Of a stretch of DNA of 64,000 nt, positions 17,487 through 25,619 are shown one piece after another (position 1 is the first letter of the stretch; every line of letters starts with the position of its first letter). The notes beneath the pieces are model-generated. The model made no database searches and was not told the DNA's origin. It saw only the letters and a list, made by a program, of their open reading frames with translations. The stretch spans positions 2,108,001 to 2,172,000 of the forward strand of contig NZ_CP018620.1 of assembly GCF_001908275.1 (NCBI RefSeq). Reading direction: 5' to 3'. A program made the translations under genes and the position numbers. Origin of the DNA: Paenibacillus xylanexedens (GTDB lineage: Bacteria > Bacillota > Bacilli > Paenibacillales > Paenibacillaceae).

Positions 17487-18642
17487 GAACGATATCCACA
17501 GCCACAGAGTTGTAGGGTCATACATTCGTACGTTTTGGAAAAAGGTTGCTGCGAGCTTTCCTGGAATTCGGAAACGTCGATTATTAACCCTGACAGCTGC
17601 AAGCTGCTGTCTGCTCATATGCAGCGCCTGTGGCTTATCAAGTCCCGATGCTACGGCAGTACCGCCACGTATCGCGCTGATTACGCCAGCTGGAACAGGG
17701 GAACTTGCGGAAGCCATCTGGCTTGGTACCGAAGCGGCTGCCAAAGAGAACGGAGCCGAACTGATTACCGTGGAAGCATACCCTTCCGATGGTGATGTGT
17801 ACACGCCTGCCATTCTGGATTCTGCTGGAAGTCAGATGCAGGTCAAACAGGCAAATATCAACAGCCAAACGTTGTCTCGCAGTGCGCGAGAGCAGGCTCA
17901 AGTGAAGGCCGCCGCATCGGCTTTGAAGCAGGGGGCATCAGCTCTATTGGTTGATCCCCTAAGTGAAAAGGCACTTAGTGACATCATTCAGGAGGCACAG
18001 ACAACAAATTCCGATGGAACCATTGTTCCTGTCATTGTGCTTAACGATGAATTTCCCGTGAAAGGCATCACCAGTTTCATCTCGATGGATAATGTTGAGG
18101 CGGGAAGACAGGCGGGCCAGGCTATGGCGGAGCTTCTGGAAGGGAAAGGGCATGTGGCCTTATTGGGCCCCGATCCTCTTAATTCTGGTCTGATTCAGAG
18201 AGAGCAGGGAGTTATGGAAGCCTTGGAACAGTATCCTGATATTCAAGTGGAACCCAAATCGATATGTAATACACGAGATGGATGTTGGCAGACTGTGAAG
18301 CAATTGCTGGACCAGCAGGAGGTGGATGGCTTCATTACTCTTCAGGAACCTGCTTCTCTGGGAGCAGCCGATGAACTGAATCGACGCAAATCTGCGGACA
18401 AGGTGAGGATTGTTGGATTCGGTAGTGAACAACAGCAACTGGAGCAATTGCAAGAAGGGGTCTTTGATCATCTCATCGTCCAGAATGGATACAGTGCAGG
18501 TTATCTGGGATTGAATCAAGCCGTTGCGCGGCTGAACAATCAACAGGTGCAAGCGAGAGTGTTACTTGAGACCAAGCTGGTTAGTACAGACAATATGTTC
18601 TGGATGGATAACCAGAAGTTGTTGTTTCCTTTTGTGCAATGA
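17464..18642 (+). CDS. Periplasmic-type sugar-binding sensor protein (three-component system)
   Basis: The start is the ATG at 17464, preceded by AAGGAGGGCGAGCCTG; a longer frame from 17335 lies inside the kinase gene. The 392-residue product has a long basic N-terminus (about 45 residues) before a hydrophobic segment ending LICSAC, which may be an atypical lipobox or a signal anchor. A type-1 periplasmic-binding fold of the ribose/galactose class follows (RIALITPAGTGELAEAIWLG, SALLVDPLSE, VALLGPDPLNSGL). Because it is co-translated with yesN/yesM and a complete transporter with its own binding protein follows, it probably acts as the sensor, as in XylFII-LytS/YesN systems of clostridia. The bound sugar is not known; galactose or a related hexose is my inference. 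Confidence 0.8.
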   Translation: MTDNMENRNDIHSHRVVGSYIRTFWKKVAASFPGIRKRRLLTLTAASCCLLICSACGLSSPDATAVPPRIALITPAGTGELAEAIWLGTEAAAKENGAELITVEAYPSDGDVYTPAILDSAGSQMQVKQANINSQTLSRSAREQAQVKAAASALKQGASALLVDPLSEKALSDIIQEAQTTNSDGTIVPVIVLNDEFPVKGITSFISMDNVEAGRQAGQAMAELLEGKGHVALLGPDPLNSGLIQREQGVMEALEQYPDIQVEPKSICNTRDGCWQTVKQLLDQQEVDGFITLQEPASLGAADELNRRKSADKVRIVGFGSEQQQLEQLQEGVFDHLIVQNGYSAGYLGLNQAVARLNNQQVQARVLLETKLVSTDNMFWMDNQKLLFPFVQ

Positions 18643-18741
18643 ACGAATGCCGGAACGGATGCTGAATGATGAAATTAATCCATTTTGTTAACTTGAGGAA
18701 GATTTCGATAGAACAGGTGAAGATATTGTATTCGAATTTAA

Positions 18742-18755
18742 TGTAAACCCTTTCA
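18742..18755 (+). promoter_or_regulatory. cre site upstream of mglB
   Basis: TGTAAACCCTTTCA matches the CcpA consensus TGWAANCGNTNWCA at every defined position but one. It overlaps the likely promoter region (CATAAT at 18754), so CcpA binding would repress mgl when glucose is available. Confidence 0.55.
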
Positions 18756-18805
18756 TAATAAAGACATCGGTAAAGCCGAATGAACTTGGGGGAGGTCATT
18801 AGGAT

Positions 18806-19867
18806 ATGAAGAAAACATGGATGACACTGTTAATTACGGCATGTATGGTTGTGGCGGCGGGTTGTAGCAGTGGCGGAGACAGTGCAGGTGGAAGTACGGG
18901 AACGGATACAGGAGGCCAGACAGCAGCCGGTACGGAAACGCCCAAGATTGGTGTTGCCATCTACAAATTCGATGATACATTCATGACGGGTGTACGTAAT
19001 GCGATGACCGCAGCAGCGGAAGGTATTGCGACCCTGGATATCGTGGATAGCCAGAATGCACAGCCGACCCAGAATGAGAAAGTTGATCTGTTTGTGTCCA
19101 AGAAATACAATGCGATGGCCGTGAACCCGGTGGACCGGACGGCGGCAGGTGTCATCATTGACAAAGCCAAGGCAGCGAACATTCCAGTGGTATTCCTCAA
19201 CCGTGAACCAGTGGCGGAAGATATGAACAAATGGGATAAGGTGTACTACGTAGGAGCAAAAGCGGAGGAGTCCGGCACGATCTCTGGACAGCTGATTGTG
19301 GATTACTGGAAAGCACATCCGGAAGCGGACAAAAACGGCGATGGCAAACTGCAATACGTCATGCTGAAAGGGGAACCGGGTCACCAGGATGCAGAGCTTC
19401 GGACCAAATATTCGGTTCAGGCGATCCAGGATGCCGGTATCGAAGTGGAAGCGCTGGCGGAAGACACGGCGATGTGGGATCGGGTGAAAGGTCAGGAGAA
19501 AATGCAGGCGTTCCTGGCCTCCCATGGTGACAAGATTGAAGCTGTTCTCGCAAACAATGATGACATGGCCTTGGGAGCCATTGAGGCATTGAAAGCAGCC
19601 GGATACTTCAAGGATGGCAAATCCATGCCGGTGGTAGGTGTGGATGCAACAGCTCCTGCTATTCAGGCTCTACAGGATGGTACAATGCTGGGCACGGTGC
19701 TTAATGATGCCAAGAATCAGGGTGCGGCCACGGTGGCACTGGCTTCCGTACTTGCCAAGGGTGAGACACCAACGAAGGAAAATACCCAATATGACATTAC
19801 AGATGGTAAATACGTCTGGATTGCCTACAAAAAGATTACGAAAGACAACATTGCCGACGCCCAATAA
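18806..19867 (+). CDS. mglB: Galactose/glucose ABC transporter substrate-binding lipoprotein
   Basis: This 353-residue lipoprotein has the lipobox VAAGC at about residues 16-20 and a Gly/Thr linker. It closely parallels E. coli MglB: GVAIYKFDDTFM, NPVDRTAAG, the EF-hand-like calcium loop DKNGDGKLQ, LKGEPGHQDAELRT, DTAMWD, NNDDMALGA and GTVLNDAKNQG. It captures D-galactose or D-glucose and delivers it to MglAC. The start follows GGGGGAGGTCATTAGGAT. A hairpin separates it from mglA, which would allow more binding protein than transporter. A cre site lies upstream. Confidence 0.93.
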   Translation: MKKTWMTLLITACMVVAAGCSSGGDSAGGSTGTDTGGQTAAGTETPKIGVAIYKFDDTFMTGVRNAMTAAAEGIATLDIVDSQNAQPTQNEKVDLFVSKKYNAMAVNPVDRTAAGVIIDKAKAANIPVVFLNREPVAEDMNKWDKVYYVGAKAEESGTISGQLIVDYWKAHPEADKNGDGKLQYVMLKGEPGHQDAELRTKYSVQAIQDAGIEVEALAEDTAMWDRVKGQEKMQAFLASHGDKIEAVLANNDDMALGAIEALKAAGYFKDGKSMPVVGVDATAPAIQALQDGTMLGTVLNDAKNQGAATVALASVLAKGETPTKENTQYDITDGKYVWIAYKKITKDNIADAQ

Positions 19868-19878
19868 CAGCACTAGAC

Positions 19879-19913
19879 AGGGACGTCCGTCATTCGGGTA
19901 GCGTCCCTTTTTT
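19879..19913 (+). terminator. Terminator-like hairpin between mglB and mglA
   Basis: The stem AGGGACG / CGTCCCT (19879-19885 with 19902-19908) is followed by TTTTTT. It lies 12 bases after the mglB stop and ends about 15 bases before the mglA ribosome site, so it is probably a partial terminator that sets the mglB:mglAC ratio. Confidence 0.7.
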
Positions 19914-19941
19914 GCCGGTCATATGGAAGGGAGGAACCAAG

Positions 19942-21447
19942 ATGGAGTCACCTTACCTGCTGGAGATGAATGGAGTTTCCAAAGCATTCCCGGGTGTGCA
20001 GGCACTAAGTCAGGTCACATTGAAGGTGAAGCCGGGAACGGTTCACGCCTTGATGGGAGAGAATGGAGCGGGAAAATCCACGCTTATGAAATGTCTGTTC
20101 GGCATGTATCGCCCGGATGAAGGAACGATACGCATCGAAGGGAAGGACGTGGATATTCCGAATTCCAAAGCGGCACTTCAGCAAGGGATATCCATGATTC
20201 ATCAGGAGCTGAATCCGGTACCGCATCGTCCGGTGATGGAGAATATCTGGCTGGGTCGTTTTCCGATGAGGGGAATTCTGGTGGACGAGAAACGCATGTA
20301 TACCGATACACTGGCGCTGTTCAAGGACTTGAACTTGGATATTGATCCGAAGGCTCAAGCTGGAACACTATCTGTCTCCAAGATTCAATCGATGGAAATC
20401 GCCAAGGCGGTCTCATTTCAATCCAAAGTCATCGTCATGGATGAGCCAACTTCTTCCCTGACGGGGAAGGAAGTGGATCAGCTCTTCGCCATTATTAATG
20501 AACTGCGCAGTCGTGGCGTGTCCATAATCTACATTTCCCACAAGATGGAGGAGATCCTGACGATCTCGGATGAAGTGACGATCATGCGTGATGGCTTCGT
20601 TGTCGGGACATGGGATGCTGTAGATCTAACGACAGATCTGATCATTACGCGTATGGTTGGCCGTGATCTGGACGAACGTTTCCCGGAACGGACGAACGTA
20701 CCCGGTGAAGTGATATTAAAAGCCGAGGGGCTGACATCAAACCAGTCTAAATCGTTTTGTGATGTATCCTTTGAGCTGCGAAAAGGTGAAGTGCTCGGCA
20801 TTGGCGGCTTGGTTGGAGCACAGCGGACAGAACTGATTGAGTCCTTGTTTGGACTGCGCGGACTCGCTTCAGGTACGATTTCGATTCATGGGCGCAAGGT
20901 GAAGATTAACTCCCCCGCAGCAGCGAAGCGTCATAACATCGCGTTGCTCACCGAAGAACGAAGAGTCACAGGAATCTTCCCGGTGTTGTCGGTGTATGAG
21001 AACACGATCATTGCCAGTCTGGGGCGCTACCGAAATCGCGTGGGCTTGCTGGACGAGAAAAAAGGCCGCGAAGAGGCACGTGAGCAGACGCAGAAGTTCA
21101 GAACCAAAACGCCTTCAGTTAACACGCTGATTCGAAACCTGTCTGGCGGCAATCAGCAGAAAGTTCTGCTGGCCCGTTGGTTATTGACCGACCCGGAGAT
21201 ACTGCTGCTGGATGAACCGACACGTGGAATTGATGTAGGGGCCAAGTTCGAGATTTACACCATTATTACGGAACTGGCTCGTCAGGGCAAAAGCATTATC
21301 ATGATTAGCTCGGAGATGCCCGAACTGCTGGGGATGTCGGATCGCATTATGGTGATGAGCGAAGGGCGTCTCACCGGAATCGTGGACGGAGCAGATGCAA
21401 CAGAGCAGGATATTATGAGGCTGGCCGCGCAGCAGCGGATGGCTTAG
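19942..21447 (+). CDS. mglA: Galactose/sugar ABC transporter, double ATP-binding subunit
   Basis: The start is the ATG at 19942, after GGGAGGAACCAAG; an upstream in-frame ATG at 19912 overlaps the hairpin. The 501-residue protein has two ABC domains in tandem. The first has Walker A GENGAGKST and Walker B VIVMDEPTSSLT with an atypical signature (LSVSKIQ). The second has a degenerate P-loop region (GGLVGAQRTEL) but an intact signature LSGGNQQK and LLLDEPTRGIDVG. This is normal for the MglA/RbsA/XylG family. It powers MglC and is followed by mglC after 15 bases. Confidence 0.93.
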   Translation: MESPYLLEMNGVSKAFPGVQALSQVTLKVKPGTVHALMGENGAGKSTLMKCLFGMYRPDEGTIRIEGKDVDIPNSKAALQQGISMIHQELNPVPHRPVMENIWLGRFPMRGILVDEKRMYTDTLALFKDLNLDIDPKAQAGTLSVSKIQSMEIAKAVSFQSKVIVMDEPTSSLTGKEVDQLFAIINELRSRGVSIIYISHKMEEILTISDEVTIMRDGFVVGTWDAVDLTTDLIITRMVGRDLDERFPERTNVPGEVILKAEGLTSNQSKSFCDVSFELRKGEVLGIGGLVGAQRTELIESLFGLRGLASGTISIHGRKVKINSPAAAKRHNIALLTEERRVTGIFPVLSVYENTIIASLGRYRNRVGLLDEKKGREEAREQTQKFRTKTPSVNTLIRNLSGGNQQKVLLARWLLTDPEILLLDEPTRGIDVGAKFEIYTIITELARQGKSIIMISSEMPELLGMSDRIMVMSEGRLTGIVDGADATEQDIMRLAAQQRMA

Positions 21448-21462
21448 TCAGGAGGGAAACAG

Positions 21463-22482
21463 ATGAACACACAGATGATCAATCAAGTGAAACAATATGT
21501 AACACAACGCGCCATCTTTATCGTACTGATTCTGCTCATCATTGGTATAGCTATTGCCGATCCGAATTTTCTTGCCTTCTCCACACTGCGGGACATCTTA
21601 CAGCAGTCCTCCACACGGGCCATTATTGCGCTTGGTGCAGCCTTTATTCTTGTCACGGGCGGGGTCGATCTGTCCGCTGGACGGGTGGTTGGTCTGACGG
21701 CGGTTGTATCGGCATCGATGCTGCAAATTGACGAGTATGCAAACCGCTTCTTCCCCGATCTGCCCCACTTATGGGTGGGTCTGCCGATCCTTGTCGGGAT
21801 TACCGCAGGTCTGTTTGTGGGATTGGTAAATGGACTCATTGTCGCCAAATTACATGTGCCTCCTTTTATCGCAACGCTGGGTACAATGGTTGCCGTGTAC
21901 GGACTGAACTCCATTTATTTTGATACGGAACCCAACCAGTCACAGCCGATCGGAGGATTGAGACCGGACTTCACCGTCATTGGCTCTGGATACATTGATC
22001 TGGGCGGGGGTTATTCCATCCCGTATATTGTCCTCATTGCTATTGCGGTGGCATTAATCTGCTGGGTGATCTTTAACAAAACACGTCTCGGCAAAAACAT
22101 GTACGCGATCGGTGGCAACATTCAGGCAGCACATGTATCCGGGATTCATGTGGCACGCAACCTGGTTGCCCTGTATGCCATTGCGGGTGCACTGTATGGT
22201 CTGGGTGGTGTACTTGAGGCAGCACGCACAGGTGGAGCAACAAACAATTACGGTAACATGTATGAGCTGGATGCGATTGCCGCATGTGTGGTAGGCGGTG
22301 TATCAACGGCAGGAGGTATTGGAACGGTACCTGGGGTTATGGCGGGTGTACTGATCTTCGGGGTCATTAACTATGGTCTGACGTTTATCGGTGTAAGTCC
22401 ATACTGGCAGTTGATTATCAAAGGATTGATCATTGTTGCTGCGGTGGCTTTTGATATCCGTAAGTATATGGCGAAAAAATAA
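21463..22482 (+). CDS. mglC: Galactose/sugar ABC transporter permease
   Basis: This 339-residue polytopic permease of the RbsC/MglC/XylH (BPD_transp_2) family has about nine hydrophobic segments and the family stretches LVTGGVDLSAGRVVGL, PPFIATLGTM, NKTRLGKNMYAIGGN and GVSTAGGIGTVPG. It forms the channel energised by MglA. The ribosome site is AGGAGGGAAAC. Its TAA stop codon is the first base triplet of repeat copy D, so the insertion lies exactly at the end of the operon. Confidence 0.93.
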   Translation: MNTQMINQVKQYVTQRAIFIVLILLIIGIAIADPNFLAFSTLRDILQQSSTRAIIALGAAFILVTGGVDLSAGRVVGLTAVVSASMLQIDEYANRFFPDLPHLWVGLPILVGITAGLFVGLVNGLIVAKLHVPPFIATLGTMVAVYGLNSIYFDTEPNQSQPIGGLRPDFTVIGSGYIDLGGGYSIPYIVLIAIAVALICWVIFNKTRLGKNMYAIGGNIQAAHVSGIHVARNLVALYAIAGALYGLGGVLEAARTGGATNNYGNMYELDAIAACVVGGVSTAGGIGTVPGVMAGVLIFGVINYGLTFIGVSPYWQLIIKGLIIVAAVAFDIRKYMAKK

Positions 22483-22667
22483 GATGAGCCTCAAGAGGTT
22501 ACACCAGTCACTCCGATGACAGAACAACCTTCTGATCGCTGTTATCCCCAGATTTTTTGATTCCCTTCTAAAGAAGTGAAAATCCGGGGATAAAGGCGAA
22601 CGCTCCGCTTCTTCAGGTTATTTCTGTCCTCTACGTTATCGTGTAAACAATTTGTTCATCTTATATG
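22481..22667 (-). repeat. MITE-like repeat, copy D (full length, inverted)
   Basis: In this orientation the element reads from right to left: TATAAGATGAACAAATTG then TTTACACGATAACG near 22667, the hairpin TATCCCCGGATTTTC / AAAAATCTGGGGATA in the centre (22541-22592), and GGTTACACC...TCAAGAGGTT at the left. It abuts the mglC stop codon. Confidence 0.8.
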
Positions 22668-22681
22668 GAAAAGCAGCAAAG

Positions 22682-22713
22682 AAGCCAGCCCTCGGGATAT
22701 AGAGAGCTGGCTT
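22682..22713. terminator. Bidirectional terminator
   Basis: The stem AAGCCAGC / GCTGGCTT (22682-22689 with 22706-22713) stands between two convergent genes, mglC (+) and the small membrane protein (-). Confidence 0.65.
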
Positions 22714-22719
22714 TAATTG

Positions 22720-23055
22720 TTATGCATTTACAAACCAATCTACGACAGTAATTATAGGGCCAATAATGCAAAACACTAGCATAAACGCAGCCACGTTACA
22801 GGCAACACTTGAGCCATAATGTGAACGATTTTTTTTGGCTATCCAGATGGTAGGGATCCAGAAGATTGCTGTGGCTACAAAGGGGATATGAAGTCCTTGA
22901 TCACCGTTACTATAAATAGGCAAGTTTAATAGTTCGAATAGTCGATAACCTAACCTGAAATTTTCTTCTCCCCACCCGTAGTTAAAAGCGAATCCCATAG
23001 CCAGTATGAGCAGAGATAGAGTACCCAGACCGAAAGGTTTTCGTTGTGTTGTCAT
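22720..23055 (-). CDS. Small membrane protein, unknown function (111 aa)
   Basis: I do not recognise a named family. The protein has three hydrophobic segments: about residues 9-27, 54-72 (VATAIFWIPTIWIA) and 84-108 (VAAFMLVFCIIGPIITVVDW). Short basic loops (KKNRSHYG) lie between them, so it is an integral membrane protein. A TGGAGGATATCAC site precedes the ATG, which supports expression. It is a single-gene unit, convergent with mglC and divergent from a histidine kinase. Confidence 0.7.
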   Translation of the reverse strand: MTTQRKPFGLGTLSLLILAMGFAFNYGWGEENFRLGYRLFELLNLPIYSNGDQGLHIPFVATAIFWIPTIWIAKKNRSHYGSSVACNVAAFMLVFCIIGPIITVVDWFVNA

Positions 23056-23314
23056 GTGATATCCTCCATAAGAAAGTATTTATCCTAAATTAATCCATTA
23101 ATGTATTGTACCACAATATTGATCTATGCGAAAAGGAATTGTTTCACTTTTGTTGATTACAATTACATCATATGTCCTATTGCCTTCATAATTTATACAT
23201 TCGTGCGAATTTGGCGAGCCTCCACTAATCGACAACATCAGCTAATCATAATCGATATAATACATGTACATAAGTTGTTTGATGTGAGTTTTATGTCAAA
23301 GGGGGCGAGGCTGT

Positions 23315-24886
23315 TTGCTTAGTTACACGATGAAAATGGTGATATTCCCGCTAGGTTGTCTGCTTGTCATTCTGTCCTCTTATGTTCTCAGGCTTACCCC
23401 TAATATGGCAATAATGTCACTTTCGGCGACATTATTGGTAGCAAGTATTTATGGGGAGAGACGATATCCTGTGCTGCGAAAATTTCAGTGGATTTTTCTC
23501 GGGATATTCCACTATTTCAGTGAACTGAACTGGTGCAACATGCTGTATTATATGCTCATTATTTCAATGATCCAGGACAAACCAAGGTTGGCACAGACCT
23601 TGCCGATTTCGTTGCTGCTTATGCTGCAATATACGTTGATTCGGCTTTCGTATGTGCCAGTAGATACATATGCTTTGCTGGTTTCGTTATTTGACCTGTT
23701 AACCTCGGTTGTTATCATTTTTTTGTATCATACCTTAATCAACAGTGAGGTCGAGAAGCGCAGGCTTCGGGAAAAAAATCGGTTCCTGACCCTGCATGAT
23801 CCGCTTACCGGACTGTTGAATTACGAAGGTTACATGGAGGTGTTACATAAGACAGTAGAAGAGCAACGGTCTTTTTTGCTTGTCCTTTTGAACGTCAATA
23901 ACTTTAGCGGCTTTAAAAAAGAGTCAGAAGATCCTTGGTGTACGGTAATCACAGGTACAGGTCAGATGATCAGCAATCATTTCACCGAGGCCTATGGCAT
24001 ATCCCGGTATGCAGGAGACCGATTTGCAGTCGTTTTGCCGGAGATACAGGATGTGGAAGAACGAATGTCGTCACTGTTATCCGTGCAGCTTCAAGGACTC
24101 CAGGTAAGCTACAGCATCTCCCTGTACCCGGAAATGTCGGATTCGTTGCAGCACTTTATGACGGTTGCCGAGGATAGGCTGCTTCAACAACAGCGCAGCA
24201 AATGGCTGAAAAATGAAGAAGAAGTATTTCGTTCCGAAAGACTAAGGGCTGTAGGTGAACTGGCCGCGGGTATGGCTCACGAAATTCGGAACCCGCTTAC
24301 CGCAATTCGGGGATTCCTGCAGCTATCCCGTGGACAAGCGTTTAATATCGCGCCATGGTATGAAGTGATTATGGGTGAGGTGACAAGAGTAACCGATCTG
24401 ACGGCTGAATTTTTGCAGTTTTCCAAACCACATGCCAATCACATGAAGCCTGAACATTTGGGTCACTGCCTTGAACGCGTGATGTCTTTGACCGAGTCAG
24501 ATGCGGCATCCCGAGGGCATCAAATTACGCTTGAAATGACTAATGAGCCAGTTGTGATCATCATGGATCGGGATAAAATTGTGCAGGTATTGATCAATCT
24601 GATTCGTAACGCTTTTGAAGCAATGACAGACCCTGGTGAGGTTCATATGGATTTGTTGCAGGACGGAGATGCAGTACTCATTTCAATTACAGATACAGGA
24701 AGCGGCATTCCGGAAAATTCGCTATCCACAATCTTTAATCCATTTTATACAACCAAAGAAGAAGGTACGGGACTGGGACTTGCACTCTGCCAGAAAATCG
24801 TTCAGGATCACAATGGTAAAATTACCGTCCATAGCGAAATGGGGGTTGGTTCGACCTTCACGCTTCATCTGCCAATGGAGACGTAA
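23315..24886 (+). CDS. Membrane histidine kinase with degenerate GGDEF domain
   Basis: Translation most likely starts at TTG 23315, after AAAGGGGGCGAGG. The 523-residue protein has five or so transmembrane segments (about residues 5-145). A GGDEF-like domain follows, starting LTLHDPLTGLLNYEGY, whose active-site motif has become AGDRF (residues 233-237) instead of GGDEF. Then come HisKA with phospho-acceptor His322 (MAHEIRNPLTAIRGFL) and a HATPase (NLIRNAFEAM, DTGSGIP, GTGLGL). The kinase half resembles sporulation kinases such as KinB/KinC/KinE. The GGDEF half should be enzymatically dead and may bind a nucleotide instead. No response regulator is adjacent, as for Spo0F/Spo0A phosphorelay kinases. 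The output pathway is inferred. Confidence 0.87.
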   Translation: MLSYTMKMVIFPLGCLLVILSSYVLRLTPNMAIMSLSATLLVASIYGERRYPVLRKFQWIFLGIFHYFSELNWCNMLYYMLIISMIQDKPRLAQTLPISLLLMLQYTLIRLSYVPVDTYALLVSLFDLLTSVVIIFLYHTLINSEVEKRRLREKNRFLTLHDPLTGLLNYEGYMEVLHKTVEEQRSFLLVLLNVNNFSGFKKESEDPWCTVITGTGQMISNHFTEAYGISRYAGDRFAVVLPEIQDVEERMSSLLSVQLQGLQVSYSISLYPEMSDSLQHFMTVAEDRLLQQQRSKWLKNEEEVFRSERLRAVGELAAGMAHEIRNPLTAIRGFLQLSRGQAFNIAPWYEVIMGEVTRVTDLTAEFLQFSKPHANHMKPEHLGHCLERVMSLTESDAASRGHQITLEMTNEPVVIIMDRDKIVQVLINLIRNAFEAMTDPGEVHMDLLQDGDAVLISITDTGSGIPENSLSTIFNPFYTTKEEGTGLGLALCQKIVQDHNGKITVHSEMGVGSTFTLHLPMET

Positions 24887-24939
24887 ATCATATAAGGGAT
24901 CCAGAGATAGCAATTAAATAGTCATTAGACAAAAACAAA

Positions 24940-24978
24940 AAACGCCGCATGGGTCCTGAAGAACCCCGTGCGGCGTTT
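24940..24978 (+). terminator. Terminator after the histidine kinase
   Basis: A long stem AAACGCCGCATGGG / CCCCGTGCGGCGTTT (one bulge, G-T wobble) is followed by AATATTT. It is symmetrical enough to work in both directions. Confidence 0.75.
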
Positions 24979-25142
24979 AATATTTCGATTAATAAGTTAA
25001 TGTGTGGAGTCGACATCGGTTCAGATCATTTTAGCTACATAAGAGTGTGTCTGCAAATTCAAGTAAGCGATATGATGATGGAGGTCAGCGTATAAAAGTC
25101 TGAAGTTCAAGCCGGTTGATCCTTGCGAATGGGTAGCCGATT

Positions 25143-25340
25143 CTCTAAGGAACATAGGACGTCTTATTTGGCCTTCAGGTCCTTACTTTAATTTGTAAGA
25201 AACTTCAGGCACGTTATTTCCCAACATCCCATGAAAAAGCGCTGAAAATGGCTGTTTATTTGGATATAACGTGGCTCAGGTTCCTTAGATTTCTGAGAGA
25301 GCTTCAAAAGCTTGAATAAGACGCCTCAGATTCGTTAGAG
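25143..25340. repeat. ATTCGTTAGA-family repeat cluster
   Basis: Units of about 26 bases with the pattern AATAAG-ACGCCTCAGATTCGTTAGAG occur in both orientations: inverted at 25143-25168 and 25191-25219, direct at about 25169-25192, 25263-25292 and 25314-25340. The same unit appears at 40991-41503. Confidence 0.6.
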
Positions 25341-25388
25341 CTCGCGCATACTCTGCTCCAACAGCGAGCGAGAAGACTCCTCCGGCCT

Positions 25389-25454
25389 GCACCAAGCGGA
25401 AGGATTCCTCCGTCCCGCACCAAGCGGGGAGATTCCTCCAATCCCGCTTGGTGC
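25389..25454. repeat. GCACCAAGCGG direct and inverted repeat (hairpin)
   Basis: GCACCAAGCGG occurs at 25389 and 25417, each followed by GATTCCTCC and CCC, then inverted as CCCGCTTGGTGC at 25443-25454. The second and third arms form a perfect 12-bp stem with a 14-nt loop. Confidence 0.65.
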
Positions 25455-25619
25455 GAAGTGGAACTTTTCATTTGAAAAGGAGAAAATCCGCTTTTGTGGC
25501 GTATTGATCACTTGTTCGCACGCGAAGGACATGTCCTCGCACATTCAGGATACAGCGCATTCGCTTGCTCCGTACGCGCTAAGGTTCGCTTCGGCATGCA
25601 GTAGCTTTGCAGACACGCT

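Larger units (their letters stand above)
24979..25619. other. Repeat-rich intergenic region
   Basis: This 640-base gap holds several ATTCGTTAGA-family units (25143-25340), a strong hairpin made of GCACCAAGCGG repeats (25389-25454) and the palindrome AGGACATGTCCT (25526-25537). A 69-codon minus-strand frame (25335-25544) covers part of the repeats, but with no ribosome site and no recognised family; I regard it as doubtful. Confidence 0.6.

Noticed and set aside
18830..19525. 231-codon minus-strand frame over mglB
   Set aside because: Shadow of a confidently identified gene; composition atypical of protein.
23101..23322. 73-codon plus-strand frame before the histidine kinase
   Set aside because: A+T-rich promoter region; no ribosome site and overlap with the kinase start.
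25335..25544. 69-codon minus-strand frame in the gap before the ABC exporter
   Set aside because: It runs through the GCACCAAGCGG repeats, has no ribosome site and no family; repeat-derived frame more likely than a gene.
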